Positions 1-8,185 of a stretch of DNA of 16,002 bases are shown here, one piece after another (the first letter of the stretch is position 1; each line of letters begins with the position of its first letter). Origin of the DNA: an uncultured Bacillota bacterium. GTDB taxonomy: Bacteria > Bacillota_I > Bacilli_A > RFN20 > CAG-826. The notes below the pieces were generated by a model, which did not search any database, was not told the origin of the DNA, and was given only the letters and a program-made list of their open reading frames with translations. Position numbers and translations under genes: made by a program. The DNA lies in contig CAMORJ010000029.1 of assembly GCA_946623775.1 (NCBI GenBank), forward strand, positions 1 to 16,002, in the 5' to 3' direction.

Positions 1-1790
1 TTTTGAACGGAGTTATTGATTTTGTAGGATGGGTAACCGAATACGGCTTCGCCAACGATGCCGGGCTCATCCCTCATCCAGGCTTGCTGACTCGGCAAAT
101 CGTACGGGGTTTCGGACTGGTAGAACACCAATTGGCCATTCTCGCCATTCCAGATGAGCTGATACTGATAGAAATGTTCCACCATCATCGCGTGGGCCAC
201 GACTTCGTCTCCGTTTATGATGCATCCGTTTTTGGCGTAGTTCTTATCAAAGCCAATGTTCTTGCCGTGGTCTGCTCTCCAAATCCAGAAATGGTCGCAA
301 ATGACGAAATCCTGATCGATTTGCAGCGCGACCTGAACGCTTGAAACATCCACGGCCTGGCCCCCGATGCGGAAGAACAAGTCGCTTAACAAGGTACGCC
401 CTTTGATAGTTTCGGTTTTTTCGATCGTCAGGAAGTTATCGATTTCGGTCTCGCTTTGGAACAAAAGCGATGAGATTTTGCAGTTGCGCCCCTTCACAGA
501 CATCACTTTCTCCAGCATCGATTCCGCGGACAAAGTCGCATATCCCAAACCCGTGATAACGGTATCGTCGTTCTCCACGCAAATGGTTTGTTTGATGTCG
601 TAGATGCCGGGCGTGAATAGCAAATACCGATGGTTCTTTAACGCATCGTTGATGGTCCTGCCGTTATCCTTTTCGGGCGTCGCGATATAGAAATCGTCAA
701 GGCTAACGAAGTCGGCCTCGTCATTGAAATCAAAGCTCACGGTTTGGCGAAGGTTCTTTGGAACCATGAACCCATATCCCTTGTTTTCGTCAAACACAAG
801 GTACGGTTTTTCAATCACGTCTAAGCTATTTTCCAGATTCGTGGTCCTGGATTGAAGCCACGTTCCAGAAGGAAGCTTTCCTTCGCACCCCTCGAAGACC
901 ATGTTGATATTTGACTGGCTCCATGAGGAGAAAGAATCGTTCCTCATCAAGAATTGCTGTTGGCTTCCTGGGTCCACCACTCCATCGATTTGGGTATTCG
1001 CGATGTATCCGCCGGAAGACCAGCCGTTCCCGCCTTCTGGGTCGGAGAGCCTGAGGCTGGATTTAAAATGGCTTCTGCGGATAGAAGTGGCTTGGCTGAT
1101 TGCCCAGCGGGAGATGTTTTCAAAAGACAGGTTCTCGAGGCTGCGCCAGAAATTGATCAAAGCATTCCCCGTGTTTGGGTGATTCCTGACCTCAAGGGTC
1201 CCCAAATCGCAATCGTCGGGACTATAGCCAAGGCCTCTCGCGGACATGTAATACCCAAGCGACAAGGTGACGTCTTGGTATTGGCCGGGCAGGAACAGCA
1301 TCTCGATTCTTTGATTCGACCATTCTTCTGCCCGCAAGGCTTCGTAATGCTGCGAAATAAAGGAGTTGATGGCCGCATGGTTGTCTTTGGGGCTGAATAT
1401 CTTGATATTCGGGTTGTTGAACTTCCCATTTAGATAGGAAGGGATTTCCAAAGCACACTCCTTGCCGGCGGAATCGTTTCCGACAACGCGCCAGGATGAA
1501 TCATAATGGGCAGAGGAAAAGGACGTAGCATCAAGCTTTGACGCCTCGCCATAGTTATCCTGCCCATATTCTTTTTCGTATAACCTAAGGTTGGAAAGGC
1601 CCGTGGCATTAAAGTCTATAAACGCTTTGCCGTCTTTGAAAGAATAAGACACGTCCCCCATCGATGCATCATCGGAGACTCCCGTTGATCCGCATCCTTG
1701 GGTTGCGAAAAGCAAAGAGCATGCGCTGAAAAGAAACAGTATCCTGCTTTTTCTCGACGCTCTTTTAGTAAGTGACGTATTTTCCAACAT
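1..1790 (-). CDS. Beta-helix surface lipoprotein, probable polysaccharide-active protein (3' end beyond window)
   Basis: This open frame runs from an ATG at 1790 to the left edge without a stop, giving at least 596 residues. The N-terminus has a basic stretch (KRASRKSR), a hydrophobic core at about residues 17-30 and a candidate lipidated Cys33 (ATQGC), so it is probably a lipoprotein on the outer face of the membrane. The body shows two similar halves. Each has a Pro-x-[Lys/Glu]-Asp-Asn type opening (about 131-137 and 370-376), an L-F-x-P-G-x-Y motif (165-171 and 390-397) and a G-L-G-Y motif (186-189 and 414-417). This fits tandem right-handed beta-helices, the layout known for GH55. From memory it resembles secreted actinobacterial proteins annotated as coagulation factor 5/8-type domain proteins; the reaction is unknown. 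The start overlaps the upstream lipoprotein gene by 26 bases and no clear ribosome binding site precedes it, so coupling is likely. The reading frame is certain, the function is not. Confidence 0.85.
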   Translation of the reverse strand, partial: MLENTSLTKRASRKSRILFLFSACSLLFATQGCGSTGVSDDASMGDVSYSFKDGKAFIDFNATGLSNLRLYEKEYGQDNYGEASKLDATSFSSAHYDSSWRVVGNDSAGKECALEIPSYLNGKFNNPNIKIFSPKDNHAAINSFISQHYEALRAEEWSNQRIEMLFLPGQYQDVTLSLGYYMSARGLGYSPDDCDLGTLEVRNHPNTGNALINFWRSLENLSFENISRWAISQATSIRRSHFKSSLRLSDPEGGNGWSSGGYIANTQIDGVVDPGSQQQFLMRNDSFSSWSQSNINMVFEGCEGKLPSGTWLQSRTTNLENSLDVIEKPYLVFDENKGYGFMVPKNLRQTVSFDFNDEADFVSLDDFYIATPEKDNGRTINDALKNHRYLLFTPGIYDIKQTICVENDDTVITGLGYATLSAESMLEKVMSVKGRNCKISSLLFQSETEIDNFLTIEKTETIKGRTLLSDLFFRIGGQAVDVSSVQVALQIDQDFVICDHFWIWRADHGKNIGFDKNYAKNGCIINGDEVVAHAMMVEHFYQYQLIWNGENGQLVFYQSETPYDLPSQQAWMRDEPGIVGEAVFGYPSYKINNSVQ

Positions 1791-2502
1791 GATCCAAGAA
1801 ATAGGGGTCGAAGAGGTCTTCGGAGACAGTGTTGTTCATGGGCGATTCGCCGTCCACGTGAATTTTAACATCGCGGCTTCTTACAAACCAATCCACTTCT
1901 TCTTGTCCGATTTCTTTCATCAGGGCAAAATCGATTTGCTTATCCGGGGTTGCGTGCTTTTGGGTGATGCCTCCGCCGAACCAGAAGAGCTCATCCATGC
2001 TAAGGACGCATCCATAATAGGATTCCGTGCCGCTATTCGGCGCAGATAGCGACACCGTGTAGTCGGATTCGCCTGTTTTCTCCATCGTGTAAGTGCCATG
2101 CACATCCACATCGATGGAGAGCATTTCCTTGCCGACGCTTGGGTTGGCGAAGATGACGCTGTAGACGTATTGATAGGACCAGTCCTTCTTCAAGGCCAGC
2201 TTAAGGTCCCATTTATAATCGAAGCCGTTTTGCCCCGCTGCGATTTCCTCGGCGGAGCGCTCTTCGTATTTCCCGTAGAAGGTGATTTGATTCAAAGGCC
2301 AAGTTGTCGCATAGACGAAATCGCCTTCTGCCACGTCATCGCGGACGTAGACGGTTTTGGAGGCGGAGCCCCTGAACACGCCTTTTAGGCCGGGGGCAAC
2401 GGGTGTTGCGGATGAGGAATCCGAATTGCTGGAAGAGGCTTCTCCGCACGAAACAAGAAGCATCATCGGCAGAAGCAACGCCAAATATCGATTGTGTTTC
2501 AT
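1765..2502 (-). CDS. Lipoprotein of unknown function
   Basis: The predicted product has 245 residues. It begins with a typical lipoprotein signal, MKHNRYLALLLPMMLLVSC, with the lipobox LVSC at residues 16-19, followed by a Ser/Asn/Asp-rich spacer and a globular, probably beta-rich domain. I chose the ATG at 2502 because it places the signal peptide at the very N-terminus. A longer frame would add 11 residues of non-signal sequence lying inside the upstream gene. The ATG shares one base with the TAA of the upstream Ig-like gene (TAATG), which indicates translational coupling. The segment around residues 135-155 (GTYTMEK) resembles GTYTLKK in the upstream protein, so the two may share a domain type. 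I recognise no family and no catalytic motif. Its place in a glycosidase operon suggests a surface-exposed binding or accessory role, which is inference. Confidence 0.88.
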   Translation of the reverse strand: MKHNRYLALLLPMMLLVSCGEASSSNSDSSSATPVAPGLKGVFRGSASKTVYVRDDVAEGDFVYATTWPLNQITFYGKYEERSAEEIAAGQNGFDYKWDLKLALKKDWSYQYVYSVIFANPSVGKEMLSIDVDVHGTYTMEKTGESDYTVSLSAPNSGTESYYGCVLSMDELFWFGGGITQKHATPDKQIDFALMKEIGQEEVDWFVRSRDVKIHVDGESPMNNTVSEDLFDPYFLDHVGKYVTY

Positions 2503-3479
2503 TATCCTACTGCCCCCAATACTGCTACATGCCATGCGTCTCTTAACGCATAGAAGGTCAATCCCTCCACGACGCAGGTAAATCCTTCGGGATCGGATTC
2601 CGCGCCATAGGAATCGCTGACGCGGCTATCGACGCTGTTGCTGCGGAAGACGCTGGTCCAACCCTGCAAGACATAAGAGAACTTGTACTTGGTCTCAGAG
2701 CCATCCGAGGCTTTCTTCAAAGTATAGGTCCCCGTGCACTCGACGTTAAAGGTTCCATCCGGCCATGCGAAGTTGTTCGAATTCGTTTCAACGTAAAGCG
2801 TGAGCCTATCGCTGGTGCCCGATGCGTTGATCATCGGGAGCTCTCGGGCGGGGTTATAGACGGAACTATCGTAATAGGACATGGGCTGCACGATTTTCCC
2901 AACGGTCAAAGTGCCATTATACGATCCGGAGCCTTCCGATGATTCCTTCATCTCGACTTTGAACTGCCGCGAATTCAAGATAACGACCGATTGGTCCTCG
3001 CCCGAGAATTCATCCGGTTTCGGGAAGGCCTTAGTCGGCTCGGCCAAATCGGCCCAAATAACCATCTTCGACGTATCGAATGTCCCGTCTTCTTTCAAAG
3101 CGATGGTCCTATCCCTCACATCGATGTGACGCACATGGTGGACGGTGACGGGAAGCAAGGCCCGATATTTCTTTTGGCCGGCATTATGGAAAAGTTCCAC
3201 AACGCGGGTTCCGGAAATGCCGAAGTCATAGACGACTTCCTCCAATTCGCTTGCAGGGAAGGTTTCCCCGTCGCAGACGATGGAGACGCCTTCTGGATTG
3301 AACGGCTCTCCCTCGATGTAGTCTTTTTGAACGTCGCCGCTAAGGCTCAATTCGGCTTTCTCGACGATAGTCTCATCGACGTTGACGCTTTCGCTTGCCG
3401 CCCAAACGATGGAGGGGACAAAGGCTGCCACGGTCGCTAAGCCAAGCGCGGCATAAACAATCTTGAATCCTAATTTCAT
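2502..3479 (-). CDS. Exported protein with bacterial Ig-like domain
   Basis: The product has 325 residues with a Sec signal peptide (hydrophobic core about 5-26, likely cleavage near VWA-A at 27-28). Residues about 42-115 look like a bacterial Ig-like domain: a beta-rich segment with the pattern Y-x-E-G-E-P-F-N-P-E-G-V, then a Gly-containing turn and a closing strand ending in LLPVTV. The remainder (about 120-325) is beta-rich and unassigned. No sortase motif, lipobox or C-terminal helix is visible, so it is either released or held by partners. The start is well supported: AAGGAGG lies seven bases before the ATG, and the ATG overlaps the TGA of the upstream membrane protein gene by four bases (ATGA). 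Ig-like domains in such operons often mediate adhesion or carbohydrate binding; here that is inferred from context only. Confidence 0.87.
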   Translation of the reverse strand: MKLGFKIVYAALGLATVAAFVPSIVWAASESVNVDETIVEKAELSLSGDVQKDYIEGEPFNPEGVSIVCDGETFPASELEEVVYDFGISGTRVVELFHNAGQKKYRALLPVTVHHVRHIDVRDRTIALKEDGTFDTSKMVIWADLAEPTKAFPKPDEFSGEDQSVVILNSRQFKVEMKESSEGSGSYNGTLTVGKIVQPMSYYDSSVYNPARELPMINASGTSDRLTLYVETNSNNFAWPDGTFNVECTGTYTLKKASDGSETKYKFSYVLQGWTSVFRSNSVDSRVSDSYGAESDPEGFTCVVEGLTFYALRDAWHVAVLGAVG

Positions 3480-3922
3480 TGCCTTGCCTCCTTGAACTTA
3501 ACGACGTCGAAGAAAGATGCCGCGATGAAGAATGCGCAGGAGAGCACATACAAGACGCATCCTGCGATGCACCGCGGAACGACATAGGCATATGTCTCCA
3601 TATCGCCCATATTGACCGTGAAATAGATGCCGATTGGGGAAAGGAAGGGAATCAGCAATTTAGCGAAGCAGAACACCACCATCACGCAATAGGCGAGATC
3701 CAGTGCCTGCGTCCACTTCGGCTTGTTCCTGTCCACGAATGACATGACCAATTGGATGACGAGCACCCAGATCGCAAAGATCGAGAGGACGAGCAAATAA
3801 CGGTCTAGGTCATAGGAATAGCCACGGAACGTTTGCCCCGCCAAAACGAAAGCGGCGATCAATGTGCCTAACGCTCCAAGAAGGAGGTAGAACCCAACGA
3901 AGGGTATGCGTTTTGTTTTCAT
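3476..3922 (-). CDS. Four-helix integral membrane protein of unknown function
   Basis: The product has 148 residues and four strongly hydrophobic segments at about 8-29, 42-64, 74-99 and 112-138, with basic ends (MKTKR at the start, KFKEARQ at the end) that predict both termini in the cytoplasm. I chose the ATG at 3922 because it shares its first base with the stop of the GH3 gene (TAATG) and begins right before the first helix. The frame continues upstream to 4228, but that part is Arg-rich, lies inside the GH3 gene and is not credible. No catalytic or transporter signature is visible. The fixed position directly behind a membrane-tethered GH3 enzyme suggests a partner or assembly role in the membrane. 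This is inference, and I cannot name a family. Confidence 0.85.
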   Translation of the reverse strand: MKTKRIPFVGFYLLLGALGTLIAAFVLAGQTFRGYSYDLDRYLLVLSIFAIWVLVIQLVMSFVDRNKPKWTQALDLAYCVMVVFCFAKLLIPFLSPIGIYFTVNMGDMETYAYVVPRCIAGCVLYVLSCAFFIAASFFDVVKFKEARQ

Positions 3923-6900
3923 TATTCGCTCACCTCCCCGCTGTTTTTGCGTCTGTTCACGATGAGGTAGACGGCGAACAAGGCAACCGATACGCCAAGC
4001 GCGCATCCTCCTCCTACGATGAATCCCGTTTGCCATGGCGAGACGATGCTGGCGGAATCGACGGCCTTCGTCGAGCCATCGAAGCCATTCAAAGCGCTGC
4101 TGTTGCACAAAGCATAGAGGTAATAATGCATGTTCTCTTTCAAGGCGGCGTGCAACGTCGGATCGGTTTTGACCTTCACGGGGTATTCGGCCCATTCGGC
4201 CTTGAATAGCGATCCCGCGTTGCCGCAAGCCATGAAGGTGACGTTATTGACGGTGCAGTCCTGAGGATTGAAATACCTGCCGTTGATGCAGAAGTCGGTG
4301 CTGATTAAGCCCTTGAACCCCCACTCTTTGCGGAGGACGTTCACCATCAAGCCGGTATGGGCGTTGACGCCGGTGCAGCCGATGCGGGAGAAGGAGGACA
4401 TGAGGCCTAGCCCATTGACGCGGGTTCCTCCGGGCGTCTGCACATCAGGATCCTCGATGACGCCCTGGAATCCTCTTAATTCCATTTCGCGGGCGGCTTG
4501 TTCGGTCATAAACTGCGACAAGCCCTCGCGGTAGGATTCCTGGGAGTTGAACGCGAAGTGCTTCGCGGAAAGGATCGCGCCTTTCTCAAGTCCGCCGCGG
4601 ACGAACGATGTGCCCATGATGTTGGTGAGCATCGGGTCTTCGCTGTAATACTCGTGGTTGCGAGAGTTGAATGGGCAGCGATGCAGATTCATGCCAGGCG
4701 CCCACACGATCTTGCAGTTGTCCCACAAACTCATCTCGCCGAAGGATTGCCCTTCTTCGTGGACCAATTCTTTGTTGAAGGTCGCGGCGATGATCGGCTC
4801 GCAGGGCATATCGCAGGATTTATAGGAGGCGTTGACGTCGCTTTTCTCCAAGGCCATCGGGCCGCTGGAAGAGGCGAGTTCGGCAAGCGTCTTGGTCAAA
4901 TTGCCATTGGGTCCGTCGGCCTGCCAAGTCTCGGGCGCATTAATAGAAGTGAATGCGTTGCAGTTGCTGCCGCCATTAGGGCCGAACATCGAAGCTTCTT
5001 CGAAGGTGATCTGCTCGATGAGGTAATCCCATCTCTCGTCGTCGAACTTGGCGTTTTTGAAATTGGCGATGACTTCCTGCGGCATCGGATTGCCATCATC
5101 GTCTTCCTCCATCGCGTGGTCTACGCCCCAAAGCTCTTTGACGGTTCCGCTCTTATATTGATACACGTGCCCGCCGTTTCCTTTCCCTTTGCCTAGATAC
5201 AGCTCCATGCCGGAGGTGATTTCCAGACCAGGATAGGCAACGGGGAAAGTGCTATCCCAATCGGTTCTGGAAAGGTAGGTGATCGCATTTGGCTTATAGA
5301 AATTGTAGTTCGCGCTTTGGAGCTGGTTGGAGATCAGGACGCCTTCCTCGTTCTTATTGAGCAAGGTCGCGTTGATGCCATCTCCAAACGAGCCCCTATC
5401 CAAAGAGGTCAAAGCACCTTCTAAAGACGGGTTGAACGTCACGACCAAGTCGGCATTGGGCTCAACATCGTTTTCCAAGAAGAGCTTATTGGAGTTCATC
5501 GCATCTTTCTTGACCAGTATGTTGTTAAGCGCCTCATGCGCGCCATTCCCGGTGGAAAGGTAATAGGAGGCGCCTTCCAGGATATATCCGCCGGTCAAGG
5601 AATCGTGATTGACGGATTCGCTATAGGAGGCGAGGTATTTCAAAGGAACGTTGATGGTCAGCGTTTCGCTTTCGGAAGGCTGCAGCAATTTGGTCTTCTC
5701 GAAGCCTACCAATTGGATCGCGCTCTTCTCGATGCGGTTGGCTTTGTCATAATCGGTAAACGGCGAAGACGCATACACCTGCACGCTCTTTTTGCCTGCG
5801 ACGCTTCCGGTGTTGGTCACTTTATAAGCAACGTCAAGAGATAGGGATTCGGGGTTGAATCGATAATCTGCCCCATCGATCTTCTCGCGTTCCACCTTAA
5901 AGTCAGTGTAGGAAAGCCCATAGCCGAACGTATAGCTGACTTCGTCTTCGTACTTCCACGAACTGCCGGTCTTTCCGCGTCCTGCCCCTTTCGCGCTGGA
6001 GGCGTTTCCTTTGCCTTCCACGCTATCGGCGTAACGGGTTTCGTAATAGTAATAGCCGTCATAAATGCCTTCGGCAAGGACTACGTAATGGCCGTTGTCC
6101 GCCGCGGTGCAATCGCCGGGGTTCGACCAAGCAAACGGTTGGCCGTCTTGCGAATTCACGCCGAAGTTTTGGGCCGCGGGAGATGCGGATGCATCGACTG
6201 CAAAGACGTCTGGCAAACAGCCAGAAGGATTTGCCTTTCCCGAAAGGACGCGGGCCACGCCATCCATGCCATAAGAGCCCGGAAGCCCAATCCAAAGCAC
6301 GGAGGATACGCGGTTGTCGGTCTTGAGTTCATCGATTTCCATTGGGATGGCGCTATTGAGGAGGACCACCACATTATCGGAAATCGATTTGGCGACATCG
6401 ATGAGGTTTCGTTCGTCATTGCTTAGATGCAGGGCGGATTGGCTGCCATCGCTATGATCGGAGACGCCATTATAGCCAGGGAAATATTCCCTTCCTTCCC
6501 CACTCATTCTGCCGATGACGACCAGAACCGCGTCTTTGTAGGTATCTAGACCGGAGAATTCTCCCCTATCGACGTGCGGCTCCCCAATGGAGAACGGTCC
6601 GCCTGCCACGCCGTTGGCCTCGCTGCCTGCGGGGTGGTTGGGGAACGGCTTATTCGCATACACGGCTTCGCAAGATGGGTTGACATTGATGTTCTCGTGG
6701 CCCAAAGCATCCAAAAGCGTGATTGGGATATTGGTCAGCCCGTCTTTTAGGGTAACGGAGGATTTATAGGTTCTTGAGCCGCAGATGCCGGCGTAGACAT
6801 TCATCTGACGGTAATCGGTGATCGGAGGATCGTCGACGTATCCGTCTCTATCCTCTGCGCGGGTCGCATTGTTTTTGAAAGTGAAGGCGCGGGAGCCAAG

Positions 6901-7227
6901 GATCGTGATGTTCAAAGATTGGCCTGCCGTCTTCCTTAACGGCAGCACGCCCCCATTGTTTTTGAGCATGACGATGCCCTCTTCCTCCAGTTGGGCAGCG
7001 ATTCTGGCGCGTTCGGTGATTAGGTCCACGCTGTTATCGAAGGAGGAACGGTAGGAGAACGTCCCGAGGTCAGAGGAGATATTGGAGCTGTATTGGATGC
7101 CGAAAACCGAGTCGACCATGTTCTTATAGTCGGGAGATGAGGTGGCGATCATTTCCAAGGCGATGAACAGCGACCCAAGAAAGGTCATGGTCACGCCGAC
7201 GCCCTTTAGCCATTTTGTGTGCTTCAT
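3922..7227 (-). CDS. Membrane-anchored, circularly permuted GH3 family glycosidase (beta-glucosidase-like)
   Basis: This 1101-residue glycoside hydrolase probably cleaves terminal beta-linked sugars from glycans outside the cell. The domain order is reversed relative to most GH3 enzymes. The alpha/beta sandwich domain comes first (about 70-420, starting ITERARIAAQLEEEGIVMLK), a fibronectin-III-like domain follows (about 440-560), and the TIM barrel lies at about 720-1030. Such permutation is known from Ruminococcus and Butyrivibrio enzymes. Barrel signatures are visible: RNHEYYSEDP, the K-H-F motif at about 889-891, and GFKGLISTDF with the expected nucleophile Asp978. A SGEGRE motif at about 242-247 holds candidate acid/base Glu244 or Glu247. 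One hydrophobic helix lies near the N-terminus (9-28) and one near the C-terminus (about 1066-1090, followed by NRRK), so both ends should be in the cytoplasm with the enzyme looped outside. The ATG at 7227 has an AAAGGA box six bases upstream. It is the first gene of a five-gene overlapping operon. The substrate cannot be read from the sequence. Confidence 0.95.
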   Translation of the reverse strand: MKHTKWLKGVGVTMTFLGSLFIALEMIATSSPDYKNMVDSVFGIQYSSNISSDLGTFSYRSSFDNSVDLITERARIAAQLEEEGIVMLKNNGGVLPLRKTAGQSLNITILGSRAFTFKNNATRAEDRDGYVDDPPITDYRQMNVYAGICGSRTYKSSVTLKDGLTNIPITLLDALGHENINVNPSCEAVYANKPFPNHPAGSEANGVAGGPFSIGEPHVDRGEFSGLDTYKDAVLVVIGRMSGEGREYFPGYNGVSDHSDGSQSALHLSNDERNLIDVAKSISDNVVVLLNSAIPMEIDELKTDNRVSSVLWIGLPGSYGMDGVARVLSGKANPSGCLPDVFAVDASASPAAQNFGVNSQDGQPFAWSNPGDCTAADNGHYVVLAEGIYDGYYYYETRYADSVEGKGNASSAKGAGRGKTGSSWKYEDEVSYTFGYGLSYTDFKVEREKIDGADYRFNPESLSLDVAYKVTNTGSVAGKKSVQVYASSPFTDYDKANRIEKSAIQLVGFEKTKLLQPSESETLTINVPLKYLASYSESVNHDSLTGGYILEGASYYLSTGNGAHEALNNILVKKDAMNSNKLFLENDVEPNADLVVTFNPSLEGALTSLDRGSFGDGINATLLNKNEEGVLISNQLQSANYNFYKPNAITYLSRTDWDSTFPVAYPGLEITSGMELYLGKGKGNGGHVYQYKSGTVKELWGVDHAMEEDDDGNPMPQEVIANFKNAKFDDERWDYLIEQITFEEASMFGPNGGSNCNAFTSINAPETWQADGPNGNLTKTLAELASSSGPMALEKSDVNASYKSCDMPCEPIIAATFNKELVHEEGQSFGEMSLWDNCKIVWAPGMNLHRCPFNSRNHEYYSEDPMLTNIMGTSFVRGGLEKGAILSAKHFAFNSQESYREGLSQFMTEQAAREMELRGFQGVIEDPDVQTPGGTRVNGLGLMSSFSRIGCTGVNAHTGLMVNVLRKEWGFKGLISTDFCINGRYFNPQDCTVNNVTFMACGNAGSLFKAEWAEYPVKVKTDPTLHAALKENMHYYLYALCNSSALNGFDGSTKAVDSASIVSPWQTGFIVGGGCALGVSVALFAVYLIVNRRKNSGEVSE

Positions 7228-7269
7228 GAGGAGTCCTTTGTGCTGAGTTTATTTAAGTGTTACCCATTT

Positions 7270-7308
7270 AGTATCCTTTGCAAAACAAAGGGTGGGCAAA
7301 TGAGCAAA
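7270..7308 (-). promoter_or_regulatory. Candidate promoter and operator for the GH3 operon
   Basis: On the minus strand there is a TTGCCC -35 box (7299-7294), an 18-base spacer and a GATACT -10 box (7275-7270), giving a leader of about 35 bases before the GH3 ATG. The element TTTGCTCATTTG (7308-7297) overlaps the -35 box. Exactly the same 12 bases overlap the -35 box of the upstream DeoR-family gene, in the same orientation and register. Further GCAAA copies lie nearby at 7280 and 7296 on the plus strand. The boxes match consensus only moderately, so the promoter call is tentative; the shared element is directly visible. Confidence 0.5.
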
Positions 7309-7339
7309 TATCGTCATATTCGATGATACTTAATCATAG

Positions 7340-7378
7340 AAAAAACAGGCAAATGCCACCGGACGGATTATTAATCCG
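7340..7378 (-). terminator. Possible weak terminator after the DeoR-family gene
   Basis: A 15-base palindrome, CGGATTA-T-TAATCCG (7364-7378), spans the stop codon of the regulator. It is followed on the minus strand by a small GGCA/TGCC inverted repeat (7357-7348) and a run of six T residues (7345-7340). The second stem is short and its loop is small, so termination may be partial and some read-through into the GH3 operon is possible. Confidence 0.35.
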
Positions 7379-8159
7379 CTTTGGATGAAGGCGGAGCGCA
7401 TTCGATGACGGTTTTGCCAGCCGCCACCAATTCTCCTTTGATTTTGGGATCGAGCCCCTTCATCGTGATGACGATATCCACATCCGTCAAAGGGCAAGTT
7501 TGGAAGGCTTTCGCCACCCCTACTTTGGTCTCGTCGAAAACCATGATTTTCAATGCCGAGTTCAATAGCATCTGCTTTTTGATTTCGGCGGTATCGTAAT
7601 TTGCTTCGGAAAAGCCGAAATCAGTCGAAACGCCAGTGCAGGATAGCAATGCGACGTCAGCGTGGAACGTCCCCGCCTGCGTGATGGCGGATGAGCCGAG
7701 CATCGAATTGCTGTGCGGCATAACCTCTCCGCCGATCGCGACGACTTTATGCTGCGTCCTTGCAGCAAGCTCAGCGGCGATCTTCAAGCCGTTGGTGATG
7801 AAAAGCAAATCCTTGTATTCGCTCAAATAACGGACGATGTGGAACAGGGTCGTGGAGGAATCGATGAAAACGGTCATGCCGGATTGCAAATGGGACGCCG
7901 CTTCTTTGGACAATATCTTCTTCTTAGAGATGTTGACGCTTTCCCTTACTGAGAAGGAGGTCTCTTCGCTGGCGACGGCACTTGCCAAAGATACGGCGCC
8001 AAAAGTTCTTTTGACCAAGCCCTTTTCTTCCATCCTCGTTAAGTCGCGACGGATGGTCGAACCCGAGCAATACACAATCTGCGCCAAACGATTAACGCCG
8101 ATGGTCCCCTTCTTTTCAAGGACCTCAAGAATTGCTTTTTCACGCTCTACGTCGTACAT
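7371..8159 (-). CDS. DeoR-family transcriptional regulator
   Basis: The product has 262 residues with the standard DeoR layout. A winged helix-turn-helix occupies about 1-57, with the family signature helix STIRRDLTRMEEKGLVKRT. A sugar-phosphate-sensing DeoR_C domain follows, with FIDSSTT (about 98), FITNGLKIA, VAIGGEV, ALLSCTGVSTDFGFSE and a late MVFDETKVG segment. These regulators usually act as repressors released by a phosphorylated sugar; the effector here cannot be read from the sequence. I chose the ATG at 8159 because AGGAGG sits eight bases upstream. A GTG at 8168 is in frame but overlaps that ribosome binding site. The gene precedes the GH3 operon on the same strand and is divergent from the spermidine-synthase-like gene. 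A 12-bp element shared between its own promoter and the GH3 promoter suggests that it controls itself and the operon. Confidence 0.95.
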   Translation of the reverse strand: MYDVEREKAILEVLEKKGTIGVNRLAQIVYCSGSTIRRDLTRMEEKGLVKRTFGAVSLASAVASEETSFSVRESVNISKKKILSKEAASHLQSGMTVFIDSSTTLFHIVRYLSEYKDLLFITNGLKIAAELAARTQHKVVAIGGEVMPHSNSMLGSSAITQAGTFHADVALLSCTGVSTDFGFSEANYDTAEIKKQMLLNSALKIMVFDETKVGVAKAFQTCPLTDVDIVITMKGLDPKIKGELVAAGKTVIECAPPSSKAD

Positions 8160-8185
8160 GCAAAACACCTCCTGGCCTCTGGAAT

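Noticed and set aside
954..1433. 159-codon plus-strand frame and smaller minus-strand frames in the left region
   Set aside because: The region is fully covered by the open beta-helix lipoprotein frame on the minus strand, which has family-like motifs throughout.
3923..4228. Upstream extension of the four-helix membrane protein frame
   Set aside because: It overlaps the GH3 coding region in another frame, is Arg-rich and low in hydrophobic pattern, and the TAATG start at 3922 is far more plausible.
4498..5196. 232-codon plus-strand frame opposite the GH3 barrel
   Set aside because: It is a shadow of the GH3 gene, whose conserved motifs lie on the minus strand here.
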